A stretch of DNA of 64,000 nucleotides, taken from Croceivirga lutea (GTDB lineage: Bacteria > Bacteroidota > Bacteroidia > Flavobacteriales > Flavobacteriaceae). The stretch is taken from contig NZ_JACJUK010000001.1 of the NCBI RefSeq assembly GCF_014235875.1, positions 682,001-746,000 on the forward strand, read 5' to 3'. This document shows, piece by piece, positions 32,360-39,983 of the stretch (positions are counted from its first letter, which is position 1; every line of letters starts with the position of its first letter). The position numbers were made by a program, and so were the translations under genes. Below the pieces are notes generated by a model, which had not been told where the DNA came from, searched no databases, and saw only the letters and a program-made list of their open reading frames with translations.

Positions 32360-33730
32360 ATGAACACGGTTAAAATTCATTTTCTAGGAGCTTCGGGTAC
32401 CGTTACGGGTTCCAAATTTTATCTAGACACGCCCGAGTTAAAAATAATGGTTGATTGCGGTATGTTTCAAGGTTTAAAAGAGCTTCGAGAATTGAACTGG
32501 AAACCCTTACCTATTGATGTTTCAAAATTAGATGTTGTATTGCTTACTCATGGGCATTTAGACCATACCGGTTACCTTCCCAGATTGGTCAAAGAAGGTT
32601 TTGGCGGTAAAATTATTGGCACAGCACCAACTCTAGCAATAGCCCGTATTATTTTGTTAGATAGTGCCAAAATACATGAAGAAGAAGCAGAACGGGCAAA
32701 TGCCGAAGGGTATAGCAAGCACCAGCCTGCCCTACCCTTCTATACCATTAAAGAAGCTGAAAAAACTATAGAAAAGTTTCAGTACCAAAATAAAGACGAA
32801 TGGATTTCGCTTTCCGAAAATATTCAGTTTAAATTTCGTTTTAATGGCCATATTATAGGAGCTACTTTTATTGAGTTGAATAGCTATGGAAAAATATTTG
32901 TTTTCTCTGGAGATATCGGCAGAACAGCTGATGTGTTGTTGGCACCACCAGATAAACCAGATTGGGCTGATTATCTTTTTCTAGAAAGCACTTACGGTAA
33001 TAAATTACACCCTGTAGAAAACGTTAATAAAATCATTGCCCAGCTTGTAGCAAATACGGTAAATGAAAAAGGAACCCTTATAATACCATCATTTGCAGTA
33101 GAACGCTTACAAACTTTAATGTATACTTTATGGCAATTATACAAACAAAATAAGATACCAAATATTCCCATATTCATAGATAGCCCAATGGGTAATAATG
33201 TGTTAAAGGTTTTTGAGCAATTTCCAGAATGGCATCAATTGTCTATGAACGAATATCGTTCAATGCGTGAACATTTTAACATCATAGGCTCTTATGCTGA
33301 TACTTGGAAAACCATAGACGACCCTAGACCCAAAATAGTCATTGCTGGTAGTGGTATGGTTACGGGTGGTAGAGTGCTGACCTATTTAAAACAACTCATG
33401 CATAAATCTACTACCACCGTTTTGTTGGTTGGCTATCAAGCAGAAGGCACAAGGGGTCGACAATTATTAGAAGGCGCACATGAACTTAAGATATTTGGAA
33501 AATATGTGCCCGTTAAGGCTAAAATTAGGCACCTCGATAGTTTTTCTGCTCATGCAGACCAGAACGAGTTATTGTCTTGGATAGAAAATATTAAAAATAT
33601 TCCTGAATCGGTATTTCTTGTTCACGGTGAGCCCTTAGCATTAGACACTTTACGAGTTAAAGTTAAAGATGTTTTTGGCTGGCATGTACATATTCCAAAA
33701 CTTAAAGAAATAAAAACTATAGTGGTTTAG
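32360..33730 (+). CDS. Metallo-beta-lactamase/beta-CASP RNase (RNA-specificity type)
   Basis: 456 residues. Metallo-beta-lactamase domain 1-190 with the zinc motif 'THGHLDHTG' (His64, His66, Asp68, His69), 'FNGHIIGAT' and 'FSGDIG'; beta-CASP domain 'LFLESTYGN', 'LIIPSFAVERLQTLMY', 'IPIFIDSPM' and 'IVIAGSGMVTGGRVLTYL'; RMMBL end 'IRHLDSFSAHADQNELLSWI' and 'VFLVHGEP'. This is the CPSF73/archaeal aCPSF-like family of endo/exonucleases, distinct from RNase J in its short C-terminus. Last gene of the USP 6-8 operon, next to the ATP-cone nuclease, so the two may act together in RNA or DNA turnover under stress. Confidence 0.93.
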   Translation: MNTVKIHFLGASGTVTGSKFYLDTPELKIMVDCGMFQGLKELRELNWKPLPIDVSKLDVVLLTHGHLDHTGYLPRLVKEGFGGKIIGTAPTLAIARIILLDSAKIHEEEAERANAEGYSKHQPALPFYTIKEAEKTIEKFQYQNKDEWISLSENIQFKFRFNGHIIGATFIELNSYGKIFVFSGDIGRTADVLLAPPDKPDWADYLFLESTYGNKLHPVENVNKIIAQLVANTVNEKGTLIIPSFAVERLQTLMYTLWQLYKQNKIPNIPIFIDSPMGNNVLKVFEQFPEWHQLSMNEYRSMREHFNIIGSYADTWKTIDDPRPKIVIAGSGMVTGGRVLTYLKQLMHKSTTTVLLVGYQAEGTRGRQLLEGAHELKIFGKYVPVKAKIRHLDSFSAHADQNELLSWIENIKNIPESVFLVHGEPLALDTLRVKVKDVFGWHVHIPKLKEIKTIVV

Positions 33731-33740
33731 CTTTCTGGTA

Positions 33741-33783
33741 TGACCTATATCATTGTACCCTCACTAATTGTAATGTAGTTTAC
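33741..33783 (+). promoter_or_regulatory. Stress-regulon promoter of the first coiled-coil gene
   Basis: Box TGACCTATATCA (33741-33752), identical to the one of USP gene 6, 23 bp, TAGTTTAC (33776-33783). The ATG at 33801 is 48 nt after the box. It starts 10 bp after the RNase stop. Confidence 0.6.
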
Positions 33784-33800
33784 ATTAAATAATAAGTACA

Positions 33801-34220
33801 ATGTGGCAAGTCGTAACTAATACTAATCAAGTACAAAAGGTTGAAGACCTGCATTGGGAGATTCAGCATTTAAAGTCAAAAATTCAGTTTTTAGATAATG
33901 AGGTTCTTTTTTTGAAAAGACTGTTAGAATCTTATGTTTTTGAACCTAATACACTTAAGCTTTTTAAACGTTTTGAAGTTTTTAAAAGAGAGCTTACAAG
34001 AATTGATAAAATTAGATTAGAGTTAATTAACAATATCTCTAAACACGAGAATAATCTAGCCGGAATGTATGATTCTATTAACTCTTCTTGTGATAAATGG
34101 TCCTACCAAAAACATACTACCTTAAAAGGTGAAGTTGATGAAATTATCAACAAATTTCGAGAACTAAAGTCTAGTGTTTTTAATTATGCTCAAGGTATTT
34201 TAAAAAACCGAAGGCCTTAA
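33801..34220 (+). CDS. Helical coiled-coil protein of unknown function (paralogue 1)
   Basis: 139 residues, not recognised as a known family. Almost entirely helical with heptad-like Leu/Ile spacing: 'DLHWEIQHLKSKIQFLDNEVLFLKRLL' (split at residue 35), 'FKRFEVFKRELTRIDKI', then 'HENNLAGMYDSINS'. No signal peptide or membrane segment. It shares with the next gene a layout 'L..W…L.F…E..FL..LL.S', 'F…FK.eL…', and a length of 140-160, so the two look like old paralogues. Each has its own stress promoter, which argues for real roles in the regulon. Confidence 0.7.
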   Translation: MWQVVTNTNQVQKVEDLHWEIQHLKSKIQFLDNEVLFLKRLLESYVFEPNTLKLFKRFEVFKRELTRIDKIRLELINNISKHENNLAGMYDSINSSCDKWSYQKHTTLKGEVDEIINKFRELKSSVFNYAQGILKNRRP

Positions 34221-34250
34221 ATTAAAAAAAATAACACATTGTATTACAGG

Positions 34251-34293
34251 TGATTAATATCATTTTTACTATTAAGTGTGTAGTATAAATTTA
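34251..34293 (+). promoter_or_regulatory. Stress-regulon promoter of the second coiled-coil gene
   Basis: Box TGATTAATATCA (34251-34262), 23 bp, TAAATTTA (34286-34293). The ATG at 34321 is 58 nt after the box. It may also drive the lipoprotein and D-lactate dehydrogenase genes downstream. Confidence 0.66.
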
Positions 34294-34320
34294 TTATAGC
34301 TTAAAGAATATTTAAAAATT

Positions 34321-34803
34321 ATGAATACCAAGGTTCCAAAATACACATACACAGAATGGTTTACAAAAGAGGAAATGCACGAAAACTTAAAAACGTGGTT
34401 TTCTCAACTTTCATTTGTAAAAGATGAGCATCGGTTTTTGAACAATCTCATACAATCTTTTGCAATTAAAACGCTTAGGAAACAAGAATTTGAAAAAATA
34501 AAAGAATTTAAAAAAGCACTAGTTGAAACCCAGAAAATGTTAAACCCTATTATTAAGCAAGTGCAAAAACAAATGAACCAACTTGAAATTATGATAGATA
34601 AGGTTGATGAATTGGAAAAGGAAAAGACCTATACAAAGCTTCACAAAAAACTACTTAGCAATGTCAATAAATATCTCTTGAACTATAGCTCAGTTAAAGA
34701 AAAGGGTTTTATGAATTTATCATCAATTTTAAAGAAAGAGCAAGGAAGATTTTTTATTGGTAATCCAGAATATAAATTAAGTAAGATTCAAGAAGAAAAG
34801 TAA
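34321..34803 (+). CDS. Helical coiled-coil protein of unknown function (paralogue 2)
   Basis: 160 residues, no known family recognised. 'ENLKTWFSQLSFVKDEHRFLNNLIQSF' (split after residue 34) parallels the start of the previous protein; a long helix with 'EFEKIKEFKKALVETQKMLNPI' and 'QVQKQMNQLEIMIDKVDELEKEK' follows. Very Lys/Glu-rich and probably cytoplasmic. It may form homo- or hetero-oligomers with paralogue 1. The next gene starts 33 bp after its stop, so co-transcription is likely. Confidence 0.7.
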   Translation: MNTKVPKYTYTEWFTKEEMHENLKTWFSQLSFVKDEHRFLNNLIQSFAIKTLRKQEFEKIKEFKKALVETQKMLNPIIKQVQKQMNQLEIMIDKVDELEKEKTYTKLHKKLLSNVNKYLLNYSSVKEKGFMNLSSILKKEQGRFFIGNPEYKLSKIQEEK

Positions 34804-34842
34804 CGCTAAAACATAACTATTTAAAATATTGATGTAATGCAA

Positions 34843-35499
34843 ATGAGAAAACTAATTCTATTAGCTACAGTTGCCTTCATGGGATGCTCATCGGCCAGTT
34901 TGGTTGAAAATTGGAAAAACCCTGAGATTGTACAGTTTCATGCCAATAAAGTATTGATTGTGGGTATGACACAAAATGAAAAGGCACGGAAAAGTTTTGA
35001 GACCAATCTAAAAAAAGAATTTACCAAAAGAAATGTCGAAGCAATGCGTAGCCTCGATATTTTTGATGTAGAATTTACAGATACTAAAAGAACCGAAGAA
35101 GAACTAAACGAGGTTGAACAGAGCCTTTTAGACAAAGATTTTGACGCTATTTTGTTTACCAAAGTAATAGGTTCAGAAGACCGTCAGAGTTTTATAAAAA
35201 ACCTTTCTCAATGGGATAATTACAAAGGTAGGTTCAATGAAGACTACTATGAAAGTCAAGACATTTATTACGATGAGAGTTATTATGAGACCTTTAAGGT
35301 ATATCATGCCCAAACAACCCTCTATTGTATTTGTGAAGGTAAAGAACGGGCCATGATTTGGAGGGGTAGTTTAGATGTTACCGATCCCAGTAATATAGAA
35401 AAATCTGTAAACGACTACATTAAGCTTGTCGTATTAGCATTAGAAGAGCAAGACTTAATATTTTACAAAGATTCTGAAGATGAAATTACTGGTTTATAG
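34843..35499 (+). CDS. Lipoprotein, DUF4136-like
   Basis: 218 residues from the ATG at 34843 (an ATG two codons earlier, at 34837, is equally open). Lipoprotein signal MRKLILLATVAFMGC with Cys in the 'FMGC' lipobox. The mature part starts 'SSASLVENWKNPEI', the usual '..sw+.p......+vlVvg...n...R..fE..l...l' pattern: 'KVLIVGMTQNEKARKSFETNL' (split after 40). 'LDKDFDAILFTKVIGSED' follows, then a Tyr-rich acidic segment 'YYESQDIYYDESYYETF'. Function unknown. Its 3' end overlaps the D-lactate dehydrogenase gene by 20 bp, which couples their translation. Confidence 0.75.
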   Translation: MRKLILLATVAFMGCSSASLVENWKNPEIVQFHANKVLIVGMTQNEKARKSFETNLKKEFTKRNVEAMRSLDIFDVEFTDTKRTEEELNEVEQSLLDKDFDAILFTKVIGSEDRQSFIKNLSQWDNYKGRFNEDYYESQDIYYDESYYETFKVYHAQTTLYCICEGKERAMIWRGSLDVTDPSNIEKSVNDYIKLVVLALEEQDLIFYKDSEDEITGL

Positions 35500-36487
35500 T
35501 GCAAAAGATTTTGAGATACCCTATCTTAAAAAAGCAAACGAGAAAGGTCATAGAATAGCCTTTTGTAACGAAGCTCTTGATAGTGAAACCGCAATTAATG
35601 CAGTAGGCCATAAGGCAATTTCTATTTTTTCTGGTGATGATGCTTCGGTTACTGTACTAGAAATCTTATGGAATTTAGGAGTTCGTTACATTACGTTACG
35701 CTCTTCGGGTTATAACAACATCAATCTTAAAAGGGCAAAAAGTCTTGGTTTTAAAGTTGCCAATACCCCAAATTATTCCCCACATGCCATAGCAGAACAC
35801 GCTGTTGCTCTGCTGCTTACATTTAATCGTAAGCTAATAACGGCCAATACTCAAACACACCAATACAATTTTGAACAGAATAATTTAATTGGTTTTAACC
35901 TGCATGGCAAAACTGTGGGTATTATTGGTACAGGCAGAATTGGTAGTATTATGGCAAAAATTATGCATGGTTTTGGTTGCAACATACTAGGCAATGATCT
36001 TGAACCAGATGATGACCTTGTAGAGAACTGCGGTGTAACATATACTTCTCTAGATGACATTTGCAGAAAAGCAGATATAATAAGCTTACACATACCTCTA
36101 AATAGCAGAAATTACCAGCTTATTAATAAAAGTAAGTTTATAATGATGAAGCAAAACGTTATTTTAATTAATACTGCACGTGGAGCAATCGTAGAAACCA
36201 ATGCGCTACTAAAAGCGTTAGAAACCAAAAATATAGCAGGATATTGCACAGATGTTTATGAAAAGGAAAAAGGCATATTCTTTAAAGACCACTCAACTGA
36301 AGGAATTACAGATGAAAAACTCATAAGACTACTTTCTTTACCAAATGTGCTTCTTACACCCCATACTGGTTTTGCTACAGAAGAAGCTTTAGAAAATATT
36401 GCTCAAATCACCTTTGAAAACATAGATGATTGGGAAGAAGTAGGTATTTGCCAAAATGAACTAGGTCTCGAGCTTATAGAATCATAA
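35480..36487 (+). CDS. ldhA: D-lactate dehydrogenase (D-2-hydroxyacid dehydrogenase family)
   Basis: 335 residues, the usual length of fermentative D-LDH. Substrate-domain 'YITLRSSGYNNINL' and 'VANTPNYSPHAIAEHAVALLL'; NAD-binding 'GKTVGIIGTGRIGSIMAKI'; catalytic Arg in 'LINTARGAIVE', Glu in 'YCTDVYEKE' and His in 'LLTPHTGFATEEAL'. The 'YCTDVYEKEKGIFF' and '…DEKLIRLLSLPNVLLTPH' segments are specific to LdhA-type D-LDH rather than phosphoglycerate dehydrogenase. It reduces pyruvate to D-lactate and re-oxidises NADH when respiration is limited, the clearest hint at low oxygen as the signal. Overlaps the lipoprotein gene and converges on cls with a 6 bp overlap. Confidence 0.9.
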   Translation: MKLLVYSAKDFEIPYLKKANEKGHRIAFCNEALDSETAINAVGHKAISIFSGDDASVTVLEILWNLGVRYITLRSSGYNNINLKRAKSLGFKVANTPNYSPHAIAEHAVALLLTFNRKLITANTQTHQYNFEQNNLIGFNLHGKTVGIIGTGRIGSIMAKIMHGFGCNILGNDLEPDDDLVENCGVTYTSLDDICRKADIISLHIPLNSRNYQLINKSKFIMMKQNVILINTARGAIVETNALLKALETKNIAGYCTDVYEKEKGIFFKDHSTEGITDEKLIRLLSLPNVLLTPHTGFATEEALENIAQITFENIDDWEEVGICQNELGLELIES

Positions 36488-37894
36488 TATTGGACTTAAT
36501 ACTCTACCTATACCCTCCTTTAGTTTTTCTTTTGATGACCTAGATTTATGTTCAGTTAAAGAAAGCTGTTTACTAAGAGATACATCCTTCAAAAAGTCCT
36601 TTCTTAATGCTTTAGCAAATTCTTCATCATAAACCAAAGCATTTACTTCATAGTTATGTTCAAGGCTTCGGTCATCTAAATTAGCAGAGCCTATGGTCGA
36701 GATTGCATCATCACTCACTATCATCTTGCTATGTAAAAAGCCATCAGGGTATATGTATATTTTAATACCCGATTTAAGGAAGATTTCAAAATATGATTGT
36801 ACGCTCCAGTTGACAATTTTACTTTCTGATTTCTCAGAGAGCAGCATTCGAACATCTACCCCACTTAAGGCAGCCATAAGTAATGCCTGCAACAAGGCTT
36901 GACCTGGAATTACATAAGGGTTGATAATGTACAGATACTTCTTTGCACTATAGATGATATTTAAATAGGTCTGTTCTAAAACCGGAAAATCATCATCTGG
37001 GCCTCCTGAAACAATTTGAACAAGTTTCTTTGCCTTACCGTTTAAATTAGTATCAGGAACATAGGAAAATGTGATAACCTTTTGACTTACAAGATACCAA
37101 TCCATTGCAAAAACATAGTTAAGCTGTGCAGCAGCACTACCTTCTATTCTTAAGTGCATATCATGCCAATTACCAAGTTTGGGGTCGCCCTTTAGGTATT
37201 TATCAGAAATATTAATACCTCCTGTAAATGCAATTTTGTTATCTACAACTATTATTTTCCTGTGATTTCTATAGTTTAACGAGGCAAGAAATCTTCCAAA
37301 CTTAAAAGGAAGAAAAGGATAGACCTCTACACCAATATCGTTGAGCTTTTTTAAATATTTTTTGCTTAATGAAAAGCTACCAATACCGTCATAAATCAAC
37401 CGTATAGCTACACCTTGGTCAATTTTTTGTTTAAATAAAGAAAGTAGTTTGTTCGCAAGTTCACCATCTTCAAAAATGTAATATTGCAGGTGAATAAATT
37501 TTTGGGCTCCATTTAAGGCTTTGAAAATAGATTCGAATGTGGATTTGCCATCATTTAAAACCTCTAAAGTATTATTATAAGTCAGAGATAAATTTGTGTT
37601 GGTTTGAACAAGGTTGATTAATTTTTGATACGTATTGTCTGTAAATTCTGAATTAAATATAGCTGGTTGGGGTAGCCTTAAAAAGTCTTTTTTAAGTCTT
37701 AATAGCTTGTTCTTCCGTCTATTTCTTCCCAAGACCAAATACAGAAGAATGCCTCCTACAGGTATAGTGAAAATGGCTAACAGCCAAGAAAGTGTTTTTG
37801 AAGGTTTAGCACCATAAATCAATAGACTAATGACAATAGCAATTGCTAGGGTGGAATAAAAAATTAGAATTATTACGAGCCATGTCACGCGCAA
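36482..37894 (-). CDS. cls: Cardiolipin synthase (two HKD motifs)
   Basis: 470 residues. Two N-terminal membrane helices ('WLVIILIFYSTLAIAIVISL', 'LSWLLAIFTIPVGGILLYLVLG'; the P-x-x-G form is typical of ClsA), then two phospholipase D domains with 'HRKIIVVDNKIAFTGG' and 'HSKMIVSDDAISTIGS'. It joins two phosphatidylglycerols to make cardiolipin at the inner membrane. The first HKD is followed by 'LKGDPKLGNWHDMHLRIEG', as in the family. Own stress promoter on the minus strand. Like mla, it ties envelope lipid remodelling to the regulon. Confidence 0.93.
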   Translation of the reverse strand: MRVTWLVIILIFYSTLAIAIVISLLIYGAKPSKTLSWLLAIFTIPVGGILLYLVLGRNRRKNKLLRLKKDFLRLPQPAIFNSEFTDNTYQKLINLVQTNTNLSLTYNNTLEVLNDGKSTFESIFKALNGAQKFIHLQYYIFEDGELANKLLSLFKQKIDQGVAIRLIYDGIGSFSLSKKYLKKLNDIGVEVYPFLPFKFGRFLASLNYRNHRKIIVVDNKIAFTGGINISDKYLKGDPKLGNWHDMHLRIEGSAAAQLNYVFAMDWYLVSQKVITFSYVPDTNLNGKAKKLVQIVSGGPDDDFPVLEQTYLNIIYSAKKYLYIINPYVIPGQALLQALLMAALSGVDVRMLLSEKSESKIVNWSVQSYFEIFLKSGIKIYIYPDGFLHSKMIVSDDAISTIGSANLDDRSLEHNYEVNALVYDEEFAKALRKDFLKDVSLSKQLSLTEHKSRSSKEKLKEGIGRVLSPIL

Positions 37895-37919
37895 ATCTAT
37901 TTAACAAAAGAATGATGTT

Positions 37920-37962
37920 ACAAATTACCTTATCATTTAATCTTTCAATATGATTTTAATCA
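37920..37962 (-). promoter_or_regulatory. Stress-regulon promoter of cls
   Basis: On the minus strand: box TGATTAAAATCA (37962-37951), 23 bp, TAATTTGT (37927-37920), in which TTTG is shifted by one base. The ATG is 56 nt after the box. This is the last box with a -7 partner that I see in the window. Confidence 0.55.
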
Positions 37963-38043
37963 GTTTTGTAAGGGAAGAAAAAATAGGACTAGTATAAAAT
38001 TATAACCTTTAGGTTAGCGTTATACTATTCTTTATAAAAAGAA

Positions 38044-38070
38044 AAAGGCCGTCATTTTCAGACGGCCTTT
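38044..38070 (-). terminator. Terminator of the acetate operon
   Basis: AAAGGCCGTC and GACGGCCTTT form a 10 bp stem around ATTTTCA, flanked by A and T runs so that it can work on both strands. It lies directly after the last acyl-CoA synthetase gene. Confidence 0.88.
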
Positions 38071-38072
38071 TT

Positions 38073-39983
38073 TTATTTTATGACTTCTTTCATAATCTGT
38101 TCAACAACTTCCGGATTTAGTAGCGTTGAAGTATCACCAAGATTACCCGTATCATTAGAAGCAATTTTACGTAAAATTCTACGCATTATTTTTCCACTTC
38201 TTGTTTTTGGTAAGCCTGGAGTAAACTGAATTTTATCCAATTTAGCTATAGGTCCAATTTTATCAGAAATCTGTTGATTTATCTCTTTTCTTAAATTCTC
38301 TCTGTTTCGAACTTCACCAGTTTCTTTTAAGATTACATAACCATAAAGAGCGTTACCTTTTATATCATGAGGGAAACCAACAATTGCAGATTCTGCTACG
38401 GCTGGGTGTTCATTAACAGCATCTTCAATTGGTGCTGTACCTAAATTATGACCAGAAACTATGATTACATCATCTACTCTACCAGTTATTCTGTAATAGC
38501 CTACCTCATCTCTTAAAGCACCATCACCTGTAAAATATTTATTCTCAAATGCAGAAAAATAAGTGTCTTTGTAGCGTTGATGATTACCCCAAATTGTTCT
38601 AGCTATAGATGGCCATGGAAATTTTATACAAAGTCTACCATCAGCAGGGTTTCCTTTTATTTCATTTCCATTTTCATCCATTAATACCGGCTGAATTCCT
38701 GGTAAAGGTAAGGTTGCATAGGTTGGTTTTGTAGGCGTCGAAAACGGAATTGGAGAAATTAGTATGCCTCCTGTTTCTGTTTGCCACCAAGTATCAACAA
38801 TAGGGCTTTGTTTCATTCCAATATGGTCGTTGTACCAATGCCATGCTTCTTCATTTATGGGTTCCCCTACTGTACCTAGAACTTTTAAACTATCTAAATT
38901 ATACTTGGTTACAAAATCAATATTCTCTTTAGCTAAAGCTCTAATTGCTGTTGGTGCGGTATAGAACTGATTTACTTTATGTTTCTCTACAATTTCCCAA
39001 AAACGACCATAATCTGGATAAGAAGGCACACCTTCAAACATAACTGTGGTGGCACCGTTTGCCAATGGACCATACACTATATAAGAGTGACCAGTAATCC
39101 AACCAATGTCTGCAGTACACCAATACACATCTTCTTCTTTATATTGAAATACGTTTTTAAAGGTGTATGCTGTATAAACCATGTACCCACCTGTAGTATG
39201 TAACATGCCTTTGGGTCTACCTGTAGATCCAGAGGTATACAATATAAACAAGGGGTCTTCTGCATCCATAACCTCAGGCACACAATCGCCATAAGCAGCA
39301 TCAAGTAAAGGTTGTAACCATTCATCTCTGCCTTCTTTCATAGAAATATCAGAGTTGATACGCTTTGCCACTAATACTTTATCTACCGTTTTACATTGTT
39401 CTAAAGCATCATCAACAATACCTTTTAAATCAATTGATTTACTGCCTCTATAAGACCCATCTGATGTAATTACCATTTTTGCCTCACAGTCATTTACTCT
39501 TGTTGCCAATGCGGTTGAAGAAAACCCTGCAAAAACAACAGAGTGGATAGCTCCAATACGTGCACAAGCCAAAACTGAAATTGCTAATTCTGGAATCATT
39601 GGAAGATATATAATTACCCTGTCTCCCTTTTTAATACCTTTTTCTTTAAGAACATTAGCAAACTTGCTCACTCTTTCGTGTAGTTGCCTATAAGTAATGT
39701 GTTCAGCTTCTTCTTTTGGGTCATTAGGCTCAAACAAAATGGCAGTTTTATCACCTCTAACGTGTAAATGTCTGTCTATACAGTTTTCAGTAATATTTAA
39801 TTTAGCCCCTTGGAACCATTTAATTTCTGGTTTAGAGAAGTCCCAATCTAAAACCTTATCCCACTTTTTTCGCCATAAAAAGTGTTCTTCAGCAACTTCT
39901 TCCCAAAAACTTTCTGGATTACGAACTGATTTACGATAAACCTGAAAGTATTCTTCTAAATGTTTAATATGGTAATTACTCAT
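38073..39983 (-). CDS. acs: Acetyl-CoA synthetase (AMP-forming)
   Basis: 636 residues, full-length ACS. P-loop 'YTSGSTGRPKGML', acetate-pocket Trp in 'DTWWQTETGG', A8 region 'GYYRITGRVDDVIIVSGHNLGT', and the regulatory acetylation Lys in 'KTRSGKIMRRILR'. It converts acetate, ATP and CoA to acetyl-CoA. The 4 bp overlap with the neighbouring synthetase shows co-translation. With the symporter and porin it forms an acetate scavenging pathway, which would recover overflow or fermentation acetate. Confidence 0.95.
   Translation of the reverse strand: MSNYHIKHLEEYFQVYRKSVRNPESFWEEVAEEHFLWRKKWDKVLDWDFSKPEIKWFQGAKLNITENCIDRHLHVRGDKTAILFEPNDPKEEAEHITYRQLHERVSKFANVLKEKGIKKGDRVIIYLPMIPELAISVLACARIGAIHSVVFAGFSSTALATRVNDCEAKMVITSDGSYRGSKSIDLKGIVDDALEQCKTVDKVLVAKRINSDISMKEGRDEWLQPLLDAAYGDCVPEVMDAEDPLFILYTSGSTGRPKGMLHTTGGYMVYTAYTFKNVFQYKEEDVYWCTADIGWITGHSYIVYGPLANGATTVMFEGVPSYPDYGRFWEIVEKHKVNQFYTAPTAIRALAKENIDFVTKYNLDSLKVLGTVGEPINEEAWHWYNDHIGMKQSPIVDTWWQTETGGILISPIPFSTPTKPTYATLPLPGIQPVLMDENGNEIKGNPADGRLCIKFPWPSIARTIWGNHQRYKDTYFSAFENKYFTGDGALRDEVGYYRITGRVDDVIIVSGHNLGTAPIEDAVNEHPAVAESAIVGFPHDIKGNALYGYVILKETGEVRNRENLRKEINQQISDKIGPIAKLDKIQFTPGLPKTRSGKIMRRILRKIASNDTGNLGDTSTLLNPEVVEQIMKEVIK

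Noticed and set aside
22494-33730. Possibility that the repeated USP region is a CRISPR array or tandem DNA repeat
   Set aside because: Similarity is at protein level between full genes; there are no short regularly spaced DNA repeats.
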